Below, in pieces: positions 44,101 to 51,955 of a DNA stretch of 64,000 nt (position 1 is the stretch's first letter; each line of letters opens with the position of its first letter). Origin of the DNA: Pokkaliibacter plantistimulans (lineage in GTDB: Bacteria > Pseudomonadota > Gammaproteobacteria > Pseudomonadales > Balneatricaceae). Below the pieces are notes generated by a model. It was not told the origin of the DNA. It worked only from the letters and a program-made list of their open reading frames with translations, and searched no databases. The translations under genes were made by a program, and so were the position numbers. The stretch spans positions 620,001-684,000 of the forward strand of contig NZ_CP177354.1 in assembly GCF_046844695.1 (NCBI RefSeq), read 5' to 3'.

Positions 44101-45838
44101 GACGCAGCACACTCAGGGGTGCCAGCGTGACTATCACTACGGCCTGCATCAGCAGCTGCAGCAGGTCGACGACAGCGAACTCGGCTCGGTGCGCTATGGC
44201 TATGATGCCCTGCGACAGCTGACAGAAGAGCTGTACTTGGACAGTGAGGGGGCGGAGCAACGCCGCGCCTATGTTTTCGACAGCTGGGGTAACCCGACAC
44301 ATTTCAATGGTTTACCGGCTGAGGCCACCCATGATCGCCTGACCCTGCTGGGAAACCGGCGCTTTCATCATGATGAGCGCGGAAATCAGACCGCGGTTTA
44401 TTCCGTTGCGGGAGAACTGCTGCAACGGCGGGTATTTGATGGCCTCAACCAGTTGCGTGAAGTGCAGGGAGCGGACTATACGGCGGTCTATCACTACGAC
44501 CCGCTGGGCCGGCGGGTGTGCAAGGACGTCGCCCGTTACCAGCTGGTGCGAGAAGAAGAGGATGGCGAAGACCCTGCCACCTGGACCCGGCGCCTGCTGA
44601 GCCGACAGCGGACCTTTTATTACTGGAGCGGCAATCAGCTGATCGGTGAAAGTACCGACGGGCGCTATCGCTGGTATATCTATGAACCCCTGCCCGACCA
44701 GCCGCAGCAGGACAGCCACCGGCCGCTGCTGCTGATCGACAACGGTGAGGTCTATCACTATCTGCTCGACCATCGCGGCGCCCCGTTTGCCCTGCTGGAT
44801 CAACAGGGCAACAGCGTCTGGCGCGCGCAGCTGGATGCCTGGGGGCAGGCCGTGATTCTGCAGGCGGGCATCCGCAACCCCCTGCGCCTGCAGGGACAGT
44901 ACTGTGATGACGAGAGTGGCCTGCACTATCAACGCTATCGATACTTTGACCCCGCGACAGGGCGCTTTATCAGTCAGGACCCGATTGGTCTGCTGGGCGG
45001 GCTGAACCCCTACCGCTATGCACCCAACCCGATCAGCTGGATCGATCCTCTGGGTCTCTGTGCCGAAGCGCTGGAAGAGGTGGCTGGCAACGGCACCGAA
45101 CCGGGGCTGCTGGCCAGCGCAGGTTCAGTAATTGCTGATCTGCTGCCGGGCGTAGGCTCGCTGAAGTCGATTGCACAGGTCGTGACCGGTGAGGATCTGG
45201 TCACCGGGGAGCCGGTCGACCGGCTTACCGAAGCAGGCGGAATCCTGCTTGGGCTGATCCCCGGCGGCAAATTGCTGACCAAAGGCAAGAAGGCCGTCAA
45301 TGTGCTGGGCAAGGCTGCCGATGCCGCCAGCGCCATGGCCAGCAAAGCCAAAGCGCTGGTCGACCCCCTGTTACAGACTGCCAAAGGCAAGCTGGACGAT
45401 ATGGCTGAAGCGGTGGGGGATCTGCTGGGTTCGCCACAGATGGCAATGGCGGGCGGGCCAGGGAATGGTCTGCCTCAAAGCACAGGAGTGATAGATGCTA
45501 GTGTGAAAGGCCTGCCTGGCAGAGGTCTTGGCCCAACATACAGAAAAGCAGAAAGTGAAAAGTTAGAGGGCATCCTGACTTCATATTATGGGAAGTCTAA
45601 AACTGGCAATCGCATAGGTAATGGTGGGTTAGGTGATGCTGTTAGATATGAGAAAGATACAGGTATATTGCTGTCCCCAACTGGACACTTAACAAAGGCA
45701 TTAGAGATGCGGAAGAGGCTTATCGACTTTATTCGTAATGCTGATAATCAGCCTCCGGGATCCTTCCCTTACCTTTCTAAAGATGTACAGTTTGCAAAAG
45801 AGCTTTTGAAGGATATTGATGATGCAATTGCGTACTAA
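41165..45838 (+). CDS. Rhs polymorphic toxin with AT-rich C-terminal toxin domain
   Basis: A 1557-residue Rhs protein. The N-terminal 180 residues are low in recognisable motifs and no PAAR domain is visible. A DUF6531-type entry (DPVSLSSGEEVLRLVD) leads into many YD repeats (for example YRYDDAGRLVQLTA) that should form the encapsulating shell. The core ends with DPIG, 18 residues, then DPLGLC (from residue 1272), the aspartic self-cleavage motif. The 280-residue tail has a Gly-rich hydrophobic pre-toxin part (VIADLLPGVGSL), then, from about residue 1440 (base 45,480), an AT-rich toxin segment with GDAVRYEKDTG and GHLTKALEMRKRL. This resembles type-28 polymorphic toxins, but weakly. Delivery (type VI or other) is not shown by neighbours. 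Confidence 0.9.
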   Translation: MLHISFQDRTGTVLVLTDSPSCAPGLPRVPAARLQDLPETARQALNMALDAIGDSAASRTSTAQLAQAAASAVDQGRLYLFASNPAPTSNSHGRGYAAIIPKAVALPAGFMAGGESGGLTGGFNPLATAGPSTAFSQVAGGLGIAAQVKNMADDGFSALGTVAMNLTGAEVMELPPIVVTACDVPLDEQDYLGDPVSLSSGEEVLRLVDARLPGKDGLLWQRLYRSRLSDVDLGMGRGWRTPFHVRIEEGRGQDSDKLIYVDEDGRRIAFSMVGTGGISYQMAEGLRLSRRFEAHRGDDELVIYFADGHLKSFRRHKRSGPWRLHLWLTPHTSSWRCHYNEQQRLQRIRLDQRLELRLYYEPGRHDAKKQDPNSPDHRHHLLQVHHFRLGDDPDNDDQAERVAVVARYTYSADGELLSATDQHGRTEHYEYEQGLLTRRTLPSGYVHHLLWQGGGIHSRCVEQYGDDKSFHYRMLYDEAQRQAQVTQADGQQWQYHYTPDWQLQRRVAPDGGEEQYHYDEQQRLCLHIDADGHHHRYCYDELGRLSEERHGEQHLYHRYNDLGQRIATADALGFHFVRSFDASGLLLEERQGVALDELQAPSAQARSVRYQYDSPAQVLSQLQGAGQIPLAFGYRVNTVRKVGEPEFHNQPGCPLVAQQGPAVWKYSYTPQGQLNALLTPAGEVISYLYGNNGQIERCSRFPLGDKALAEHTRYRYDDAGRLVQLTAADGSIEQISYNGHYQPSALTQADGSSLHLSYDTLRQLTGLLRSDHAFYRLHYDACQRLIQSEHFDERQRHYRWSPGGQLLEIREGKAGYADTVRIELQRDALGNMVRRHTYLGSRQPQPDSSDDYHYDQRSRLTGAHNEAARLAQQWLPDNRLSAAQGWIKDGMHELHEWRLGWQYDAQGRLQHLQLADGSQLTRHYDHFHRLTGLSYQGQRVLSRSLNAFGSEEERYAGETSTAPAGALLRQGYDCRNRLLTQHTQGCQRDYHYGLHQQLQQVDDSELGSVRYGYDALRQLTEELYLDSEGAEQRRAYVFDSWGNPTHFNGLPAEATHDRLTLLGNRRFHHDERGNQTAVYSVAGELLQRRVFDGLNQLREVQGADYTAVYHYDPLGRRVCKDVARYQLVREEEDGEDPATWTRRLLSRQRTFYYWSGNQLIGESTDGRYRWYIYEPLPDQPQQDSHRPLLLIDNGEVYHYLLDHRGAPFALLDQQGNSVWRAQLDAWGQAVILQAGIRNPLRLQGQYCDDESGLHYQRYRYFDPATGRFISQDPIGLLGGLNPYRYAPNPISWIDPLGLCAEALEEVAGNGTEPGLLASAGSVIADLLPGVGSLKSIAQVVTGEDLVTGEPVDRLTEAGGILLGLIPGGKLLTKGKKAVNVLGKAADAASAMASKAKALVDPLLQTAKGKLDDMAEAVGDLLGSPQMAMAGGPGNGLPQSTGVIDASVKGLPGRGLGPTYRKAESEKLEGILTSYYGKSKTGNRIGNGGLGDAVRYEKDTGILLSPTGHLTKALEMRKRLIDFIRNADNQPPGSFPYLSKDVQFAKELLKDIDDAIAY

Positions 45839-46184
45839 AGTATTTAATGAAATAGTGCAAAATATGACACAGTCTTTATTGCTCTCTAAGACTGAAGTTG
45901 ATGATGCAATAAAAAATTTAGGTTCAATTCAGTCTGTTGTAGAGGATGACTTAATCATATCTGCCTATGAGGATTTAGGTAGGTATATAGTTAACAATAA
46001 GCCGGGCAATGTTTTGAATGATTTTTTAAGGGCCAATAAAGAGGTTTTTGGAGCATCAGATGACAGTTACTACTTCTTTGAAGCTGTGGTCGATGAGCTG
46101 AGAAGTCAGGGAAATAGTTCTGACGAAGTACTAATGCTTGCACCTGAAAAATTTCGAAGTTTCCTGTTGTCGAATTTTTCCTAA
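45819..46184 (+). CDS. probable immunity protein of the Rhs toxin
   Basis: A 121-residue cytosolic protein, AT-rich, whose start overlaps the last 20 bases of the rhs gene; AAGG lies six bases before the ATG at 45819. I do not recognise its family. It is acidic and mostly helical in appearance (SVVEDDLIISAYEDLGRYIV). Overlap with the toxin tail, matching base composition and position are the standard signs of the cognate immunity gene in polymorphic toxin loci. Function is inferred from context only. Confidence 0.78.
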   Translation: MMQLRTKVFNEIVQNMTQSLLLSKTEVDDAIKNLGSIQSVVEDDLIISAYEDLGRYIVNNKPGNVLNDFLRANKEVFGASDDSYYFFEAVVDELRSQGNSSDEVLMLAPEKFRSFLLSNFS

Positions 46185-46210
46185 GTATTTTAATACTCTG
46201 GAGATATGGC

Positions 46211-46630
46211 ATGCTTTACGTCGGAAAAATAAATGAGAAGAAATACTTGCTCGAATACGATGAGAATAATGGTCCGGTGCGTGAAGTAAGTAATGATGGC
46301 TCTGTGACAAAACGTAAGATGGCACTTTATGAAAATATGGATGGCGTATTTATCGGTGTTGTCTCCAGTAAAAATGGCCCCTATCTCTTTGTGAATGAGA
46401 AGAAGTTCCAGTTTATCAATAAGGTATGGACTGCCCGTGTCATCGAACATAACGGGAGCCATACTTTCCATCTATCGATGCCGGATGGCGCTGCCATTGT
46501 TCATGATTATTCGCCACCAGAGGTGGATGAAATTGATCCCTGGATGACATCGCGATTTGAGGATTTCTTTTTCTGGCTTGCAGAAAAACAGGATGACAGC
46601 CTGTTTATCGATATGTGGACGGATGATTGA
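46211..46630 (+). CDS. hypothetical protein in the Rhs immunity cluster
   Basis: A 139-residue protein beginning MLYVGKINEKKYLLEYDENN, beta-rich by appearance, with a C-terminal acidic, aromatic tail (DPWMTSRFEDFFFWLAEKQ, then DSLFIDMWTDD). It has no signal peptide and matches no family I know. GGAG sits about seven bases before the ATG. AT-rich like its neighbours. An orphan immunity gene left from a displaced toxin tail is the likeliest role; this is inference. Confidence 0.6.
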   Translation: MLYVGKINEKKYLLEYDENNGPVREVSNDGSVTKRKMALYENMDGVFIGVVSSKNGPYLFVNEKKFQFINKVWTARVIEHNGSHTFHLSMPDGAAIVHDYSPPEVDEIDPWMTSRFEDFFFWLAEKQDDSLFIDMWTDD

Positions 46631-46773
46631 GACTTGCTGTCTATCACAACTGGAAAATACCCTCTGTTGCGCAATGCACCGTATCAGATAACCCCTTTAT
46701 GGGCCGAATAAAGTATTTGAAGCAATAGTCAAATTTTCCAGAAGGTGAAACAGAAAGCGTGCAGAGGTCGCCA

Positions 46774-47217
46774 GTGGTTGAAATTCAATGTTTTTTTAAG
46801 AACGGGGAGAGTTTTTATCCTTGTAATGAGTATGCCGGGGAAATAGTTGATCTGAACTATATTGAGGGGGCCATAGAGCTTAAAGCTAACGGTGTGGTCC
46901 TTATGGATAAAACAATGTGGAATTACATAGACCAACTGCTCGCTTATCTTGTAGATGGGGTGGGCTGTATAAAAAATAATAAGCCCTACGGGTGCTGTTT
47001 CCCCGACCAGCCTATAGAAGTTTCCTTTTCTCCAGTTGATGAGAACTGGTTAAGCATTACTGTTAAATGTCATTCTTCAGTAAGTGAAACAGTTCGAATA
47101 GATGAGTATCTGTACGCTTTAAAAATGTCTGCTTTGGAATTTTTTGAGAAATTGGGGAAAATTATTCCGCATCAGGAAAAATATAAACACGTTTTAAGTG
47201 TCCTCAATGAAATTTGA
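46774..47217 (+). CDS. hypothetical protein, homologous to the next gene
   Basis: About 147 residues from a GTG at 46774 preceded by AGAGG; an in-frame GTG at 46759 is an alternative. It shares with the next gene the core YIEGAIELKAN...MWNYIDQLLAYLVD and the FPDQPIEVSF segment, so the two are paralogues or divergent immunity alleles. Very AT-rich and unlike the host genes in codon use. No known family recognised; no signal peptide or membrane segment. Probably part of the Rhs immunity array. Confidence 0.6.
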   Translation: MVEIQCFFKNGESFYPCNEYAGEIVDLNYIEGAIELKANGVVLMDKTMWNYIDQLLAYLVDGVGCIKNNKPYGCCFPDQPIEVSFSPVDENWLSITVKCHSSVSETVRIDEYLYALKMSALEFFEKLGKIIPHQEKYKHVLSVLNEI

Positions 47218-47259
47218 ATATCTGTCTTTTTATTAAGATTGGTTTTAGTGTTTTGGTAG

Positions 47260-47736
47260 ATGATTATAATTGCTAGTTATATTAGATACGAAAATAACTT
47301 GATCAGTCTGGACCAATGTAGCGCGCCATTGCCCTATTGCTTGCCAGATAATCTCTATATCGAAGGCGCGATGACGCTCAGCATTGATAATGAAGCATTT
47401 ATTTCATTGTCAATGTGGGACTATATCGATGAGTTGTGGCTGGATTTTCTTGATGCTGCACTTTTACTGAAGAAAGAAGGGCACTTTGCTTTCTCCTTTC
47501 CTGATCAGGCCATTCGGGTGACAGGGGTAGAAATGGATGCGGGCCACTTCCAGTTTGAGATCCGTGCTAACAGTGTGAAAGCTGCGATTCTGGAGAAAGA
47601 CGTATTCTGTCAGGCGCTGCTAGCAGGTGCACGTGAGTTTTGTCAGCACCTGTGCCGGTTGTCCCCGCAACATGACATTCTGGATCTGTTGCGGGAAAAG
47701 CTGGGTGAGCTTGAAACGGTAAAGCCGGATTCGTGA
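47260..47736 (+). CDS. hypothetical protein, homologous to the preceding gene
   Basis: A 158-residue cytosolic protein. It shares with the preceding gene YIEGAMTLSID, MWDYIDELWLDFLDA and FSFPDQAIRVTG at the same spacing. The 5' half is AT-rich while the 3' half approaches the host composition, as if partly ameliorated. Function unknown. It is the last of four small genes after rhs, followed 40 bases on by the convergent aldehyde dehydrogenase gene, which marks the end of the accessory block. Confidence 0.62.
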   Translation: MIIIASYIRYENNLISLDQCSAPLPYCLPDNLYIEGAMTLSIDNEAFISLSMWDYIDELWLDFLDAALLLKKEGHFAFSFPDQAIRVTGVEMDAGHFQFEIRANSVKAAILEKDVFCQALLAGAREFCQHLCRLSPQHDILDLLREKLGELETVKPDS

Positions 47737-47776
47737 CATGCACTTTGCCGGCAGAGGTATACGCCTCTCCACACTC

Positions 47777-49219
47777 TCAATGCCTCACCATGATATGCCG
47801 TACAGCGCTGTAATCATCCAGCGAATAGACCGAGAGATCCTTGCCGTAGCCTGAGCGCTTCACGCCGCCGTGGGGCATTTCACTGGGCAGCATAAAGTGG
47901 CTGTTGATCCAGGTGCTGCCGTATTGCAGCTGGCTTGACAGGGCCATGGCCTTGCCGATATCTCGGGTCCAGACCGAGGATGCCAGGCCATATTCCGAGT
48001 CATTGGCCCAGTCCAGCGCCTGGCTGGCGTCTTCGCAGCGGGTGATGCTGACCACCGGGCCAAACACTTCACGCTGGGTAATCTCATCGTCGTGGCGGGC
48101 GCCCACCAGCAAGGTCGGCTGATAGTAGAAGCCCGGGCGGGCGGGGATGGCACCGCCGCACACCGCCTCGATATGGTCCTGCTCCAGCGCTCTCTCAACA
48201 AAGCTGGCCACGCTGTTGCGCTGGCGTTCGCTGATCAGTGGCCCCAGTTCGTTGCGGCTGTCATCGTCCTGCCCGTAACGCAGGCTGCTGACAGCATCGG
48301 CCAGCGCGCTGACCAGCTGATCGTGAATACCCTGCTCGGCAAACACCTGACAGGCAGCGGTGCAGTCCTGCCCGGCATTGTAGTAGCCATAGGTGCGAAT
48401 GCCCTCCACCACCTGCTGCAGATCGGCATCGTTAAGGACGATCACCGGCGCCTTGCCGCCCAGCTCAAGGTGGGTGCGCTTGACCGTACGTACGGCGGCC
48501 TGCAGCACCTTCTGACCTGTCGTGATGTCACCGGTCAGCGAGGCCATACGGATACCACGATGGGCTACCAGCGGGCTGCCGATACTGTCGCCGCGACCGG
48601 TCAGAATGTTGACCACACCGCGAGGCAGCCGCTCGGCCAGCAGGCCCGCCAGTGCCAGTGTGGTCAGCGGGGTCTGTTCCGAGGGCTTGAAGACCAGGGT
48701 ATTGCCTGCCGCCAGCGCGGGCGCCAGTTTCCAGGCGGCCATCATCAGCGGATAGTTCCAGGGGGCGATGGAGCCGATTACGCCGAGCGGGTCACGGCGC
48801 ACCATGCTGGTGTAACCGGGCAGGTATTCCCCTGCTACCGGGCCGTACTGATTGCGCACCGCTCCGGCAAAAAAGCGAAAGACGTCCGCCGCCGCCGGGA
48901 TTTCATCACGTCGTACCAGATGCAGCGGCTTGCCGCAGTTGAGGGACTCCCGCTGCGCCAGGCTTTCGCCTTCGGCTTCAATCGCATCGGCAATGGCCAG
49001 CAGGACACTGGCGCGCTGTAGTGGTGAGGTTTTCGACCAGCTTTTGAAGGCGCTTCTGGCTGCTGCGACGGCGGCATCCAGCTGCTCAATCGAGGCTTCG
49101 GCCACACTCAGAATCGGTTCGCCGGTACGCGGATTGATGATGGCCTCGTGCGGGCCCTCGCCTGCCACCCGCTCGCCGTCGATCAGCAGACGGGTTTCCA
49201 GTTCGCTTGCAGGGCTCAT
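47777..49219 (-). CDS. NAD-dependent aldehyde dehydrogenase, aminobutyraldehyde type
   Basis: A 480-residue aldehyde dehydrogenase closely resembling PatD/YdcW-type 4-aminobutyraldehyde dehydrogenases and a paralogue of the gene at 54851. It has APWNYPLMMAAWKLAPALAA (catalytic Asn), LELGGKAPVIV (general base Glu) and YYNAGQDCTAACQVF (nucleophile Cys). Substrates would be 4-aminobutyraldehyde, betaine aldehyde or a related amino-aldehyde. It overlaps the upstream LysR gene by four bases (ATGA), so both are on one transcript, and it lies close to a complete ydcSTUVW operon. Confidence 0.88.
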   Translation of the reverse strand: MSPASELETRLLIDGERVAGEGPHEAIINPRTGEPILSVAEASIEQLDAAVAAARSAFKSWSKTSPLQRASVLLAIADAIEAEGESLAQRESLNCGKPLHLVRRDEIPAAADVFRFFAGAVRNQYGPVAGEYLPGYTSMVRRDPLGVIGSIAPWNYPLMMAAWKLAPALAAGNTLVFKPSEQTPLTTLALAGLLAERLPRGVVNILTGRGDSIGSPLVAHRGIRMASLTGDITTGQKVLQAAVRTVKRTHLELGGKAPVIVLNDADLQQVVEGIRTYGYYNAGQDCTAACQVFAEQGIHDQLVSALADAVSSLRYGQDDDSRNELGPLISERQRNSVASFVERALEQDHIEAVCGGAIPARPGFYYQPTLLVGARHDDEITQREVFGPVVSITRCEDASQALDWANDSEYGLASSVWTRDIGKAMALSSQLQYGSTWINSHFMLPSEMPHGGVKRSGYGKDLSVYSLDDYSAVRHIMVRH

Positions 49220-50163
49220 TCGCGTTCCTCCAGAGTGCGCAGACGGGGATGTTTGATAATGGACTGGGCGCTGGGACGCGGTTCGCGGGCCACCGCCAGG
49301 AAATGATCGATCAGCTCGGTGCGGGCACGGCCACGGCGCCAGGCCAGACCGATATCCAGTGTATCGGCCACTTCCACCACCGGACGGGCTTCCACCACAT
49401 CACCTTCTACCGACCAGGGCCGGTAGGTCATGTCCGGCATCAGCGCCAGACCCATACCGGCCGCCACCAGACTGCGTACCGCTTCCACCGAAGCGCTGCG
49501 CATGCTGACCCAGGGTTTGCCCGGCGCCCGCTGCCACAGTGCCCGCACCCGCTCCTCCATTTCATCCACGCTGAGCATGATCAGGGGTTCCTGCTGCAGG
49601 TCGGTGAGGCTGATGCTGTCGAGATCAAGGAAGGTATGCTGCGGCGGCAGCCACAGGCGATAGGGCGAGTGGGTCAGAATTTCGCTGTTGAGGGCGCTGC
49701 GGTAATCCAGCTGGCTGAGGATCAGTACGCCGATATCCAGCTCGCCGCTGACCAGCAGATGTTCGATATAGGCGCGATCATCCTCGACCACGCGGATATC
49801 GACCTGATGATAGATGCGCTGGAAGCGCGACAGCAGATCGGCCAGATAGTAGCCCGCTACCAGACTGGTCACGCCGATATTGAGCTGACCGCTGACACTG
49901 TCAGTGCTCTGCCGCAGGCTGCGCCGGGCATTGTCTACCGACGCCAGAATCAGATGGGCCTGACGCAGAAACTGATGGCCCTGATGGGTGAGCTGCATCC
50001 CCTTGGCATGACGACTGAACAGCACCGCGCCAAGGTCATCCTCCAGCTGCTTGAGAGCCGTGGTCAGGGTTGACTGCGAAATATGCACCGCCGCCGCTGC
50101 CGCCGAGATCGAACCGGTTTCGGCGATGGCAATGAAATAACGGATCTGGCGCAGGGTCATCAT
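49216..50163 (-). CDS. LysR-type transcriptional regulator
   Basis: A 315-residue LysR regulator. The winged helix is residues 1-62 (MTLRQIRYFIAIAETGSISA, then AAAAVHISQSTLTTALKQLE) and the effector domain about 90-295. It lies upstream of, and overlaps, the aldehyde dehydrogenase gene and is divergent from ydcS with 480 bases between them. I infer control of the polyamine-breakdown genes on one or both sides. E. coli uses a MocR/GntR protein (YdcR) beside ydcSTUVW, so a LysR protein here is a different solution. Confidence 0.88.
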   Translation of the reverse strand: MMTLRQIRYFIAIAETGSISAAAAAVHISQSTLTTALKQLEDDLGAVLFSRHAKGMQLTHQGHQFLRQAHLILASVDNARRSLRQSTDSVSGQLNIGVTSLVAGYYLADLLSRFQRIYHQVDIRVVEDDRAYIEHLLVSGELDIGVLILSQLDYRSALNSEILTHSPYRLWLPPQHTFLDLDSISLTDLQQEPLIMLSVDEMEERVRALWQRAPGKPWVSMRSASVEAVRSLVAAGMGLALMPDMTYRPWSVEGDVVEARPVVEVADTLDIGLAWRRGRARTELIDHFLAVAREPRPSAQSIIKHPRLRTLEERE

Positions 50164-50643
50164 GGCGGGTAAGGCTTCCCAACAGCAAACAAGGGCGTTC
50201 GATAGCGCATTCAGCCACCCGGAAGGGAGCGCTGCGGCCTGCTAGGTTCTAGCACAGACGGTGGTTTTGCAGGTATCGATTTTTTCGAATGCTGCATTCC
50301 GTATTAACAATTTGCTATGTCTTACAGGGGCCGACTAGTCTTTCCCTGTCAACAACGGGTCGCCGTGCGCTCTGCGAATGTGCCGCGAACCCGCGCAGCC
50401 AGCACCAATAACAACAAACACTGATGGCTTATTAGCGTTACCGCCCTGTCCCGGCGCAGTTACTGCGCCTGTCCTGTCATTGAGTTGGATGGTTCGCCCC
50501 CTGTGGGTGACTGGTTTGCTTACAACGTGTCCATGTCCTGCTTGTCAGGTATGGCGCGCCAGAGCGCCGCTGTGTTGTACGGCCATCGGGCTGCACGGCG
50601 GGCATCAACGATCGCATTTACCGTTCTGATAGGGGATATCACC
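50164..50643. other. divergent control region between LysR gene and ydcS
   Basis: These 480 bases hold no convincing gene; frames running into ydcS lack similarity. The left 180 bases are AT-richer (around 50275-50335) and should carry the LysR promoter and any T-N11-A operator, but I cannot point to one site. The stretch before ydcS contains GGGATATCACC as leader. Confidence 0.5.
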
Positions 50644-51801
50644 ATGGCAAAAGCAACCTTTGCGCTCAGTACCCTGACTACCCTGCTGCTGGCCGCTGCC
50701 AGTGTCCAGGCCGCCGAACCTTTGCAGTCACTGGGCAAGGGTGAGGGCCGCGTGGATATTGTCGCCTGGCCCGGTTACATCGAACGCGGCGACACCGACA
50801 AGGCCTATGACTGGGTGACCCAGTTCGAGAAAGACAGCGGCTGTCAGGTCAACGTCAAAACCGCCGCCACTTCGGACGAGATGGTCAGCCTGATGGCCAA
50901 GGGCGGCTACGATCTGGTGACGGCATCAGGCGATGCGTCCTTGCGGCTGATCTACGGTAAGCGGGTACAACCGGTCAATCTCACACTGGTCGGTGATTAT
51001 GCCGGGGTCGATGACCGCCTCAAGGATGCGCCCTGGTTCACCGTTAACGGCGAACATTACGGCGTGCCTTTCCAGTGGGGCCCCAACCTGCTGATGTACA
51101 ACACCAAGACTTTTACCAGCGCGCCTGACAGCTGGGACGTGGTGTTCAAAGAGATGACCCTGCCCGATGGCAAGAGCAACAAAGGCCGGGTGCAGGCCTA
51201 TGACGGCCCGATCTATATCGCCGATGCGGCGCTGTACCTGAAAGCCCATCAGCCTGAGCTCGGCATCAAGGATCCCTACGAACTGAACGACACCCAGTAT
51301 GCGGCGGTGCTGGAACTGCTGCGTGGCCAGCATGATCTGATTCACCGTTACTGGCATGACTACAACGTACAGATGAGTGATTTCAAGAACGAAGGCGTGG
51401 TGGCCTCCAGTGCCTGGCCCTTCCAGGCCAATGCCCTGATCGCCGAAGGTCAGCCGATTGCCACCGTCTTTCCCAAGGAAGGCGTGACCGGCTGGGCCGA
51501 TACCACCATGCTGGCGACCGATGCTGCCCACCCTGTCTGTGCCTACAAATGGCTGAGCTGGTCGATTACCCCCAAGGTACAGGGTGACGTTGCCGCCTGG
51601 TTCGGTTCGGTGCCTGCGGTACCGGCGGCCTGCAAGGACAACGACCTGCTTGGTGCAGAGGGTTGCAAAGCCAATGGCTTCGAGCAGTTCGACAAGATCG
51701 CGTTCTGGAAGACGCCGACCAGCAAATGCGAAGCCGAAGGCCAGTGTGTGCCCTACAGCCGCTGGACGCAGGATTACATCGCCATCATGGGCGGGCGCTA
51801 G
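50644..51801 (+). CDS. ydcS: putrescine-type ABC transporter binding protein YdcS
   Basis: A 385-residue periplasmic binding protein. The signal peptide MAKATFALSTLTTLLLAAASVQA precedes AEPLQSLGKG. The mature sequence is strikingly like E. coli YdcS: RVDIVAWPGYIERGDTDKAY, CQVNVKTAATSDEMVSLM, GYDLVTASGDASLRLI, QWGPNLLMYNTKTF, HRYWHDYNVQMSDFKNEGVV and the C-terminal YSRWTQDYIAIMGGR. E. coli YdcS belongs to a putrescine uptake system and has also been reported to have polyhydroxybutyrate synthase activity. It heads the ydcSTUVW operon. The ATG at 50644 gives the signal peptide; upstream frame is spurious. Confidence 0.95.
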   Translation: MAKATFALSTLTTLLLAAASVQAAEPLQSLGKGEGRVDIVAWPGYIERGDTDKAYDWVTQFEKDSGCQVNVKTAATSDEMVSLMAKGGYDLVTASGDASLRLIYGKRVQPVNLTLVGDYAGVDDRLKDAPWFTVNGEHYGVPFQWGPNLLMYNTKTFTSAPDSWDVVFKEMTLPDGKSNKGRVQAYDGPIYIADAALYLKAHQPELGIKDPYELNDTQYAAVLELLRGQHDLIHRYWHDYNVQMSDFKNEGVVASSAWPFQANALIAEGQPIATVFPKEGVTGWADTTMLATDAAHPVCAYKWLSWSITPKVQGDVAAWFGSVPAVPAACKDNDLLGAEGCKANGFEQFDKIAFWKTPTSKCEAEGQCVPYSRWTQDYIAIMGGR

Positions 51802-51955
51802 CCGCCTGACCGACCGGCGACTGGTCACGCAGAGACAGGCAAAGGCCCGGCGCGCAGCGATGCCGCCGGGTGGCTTGAGCGGGTCAGCATGGCTGACGAA
51901 AAGGCTGTCCACGTTCTGCCCGCTGGCGGGATAACGTGGCGACTGAGGTTAAATC

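Noticed and set aside
50503..50520. Possible sigma-54 site upstream of ydcS
   Set aside because: The -12 half (TTTGCT) is good but the -24 half keeps only GG; too weak to claim.
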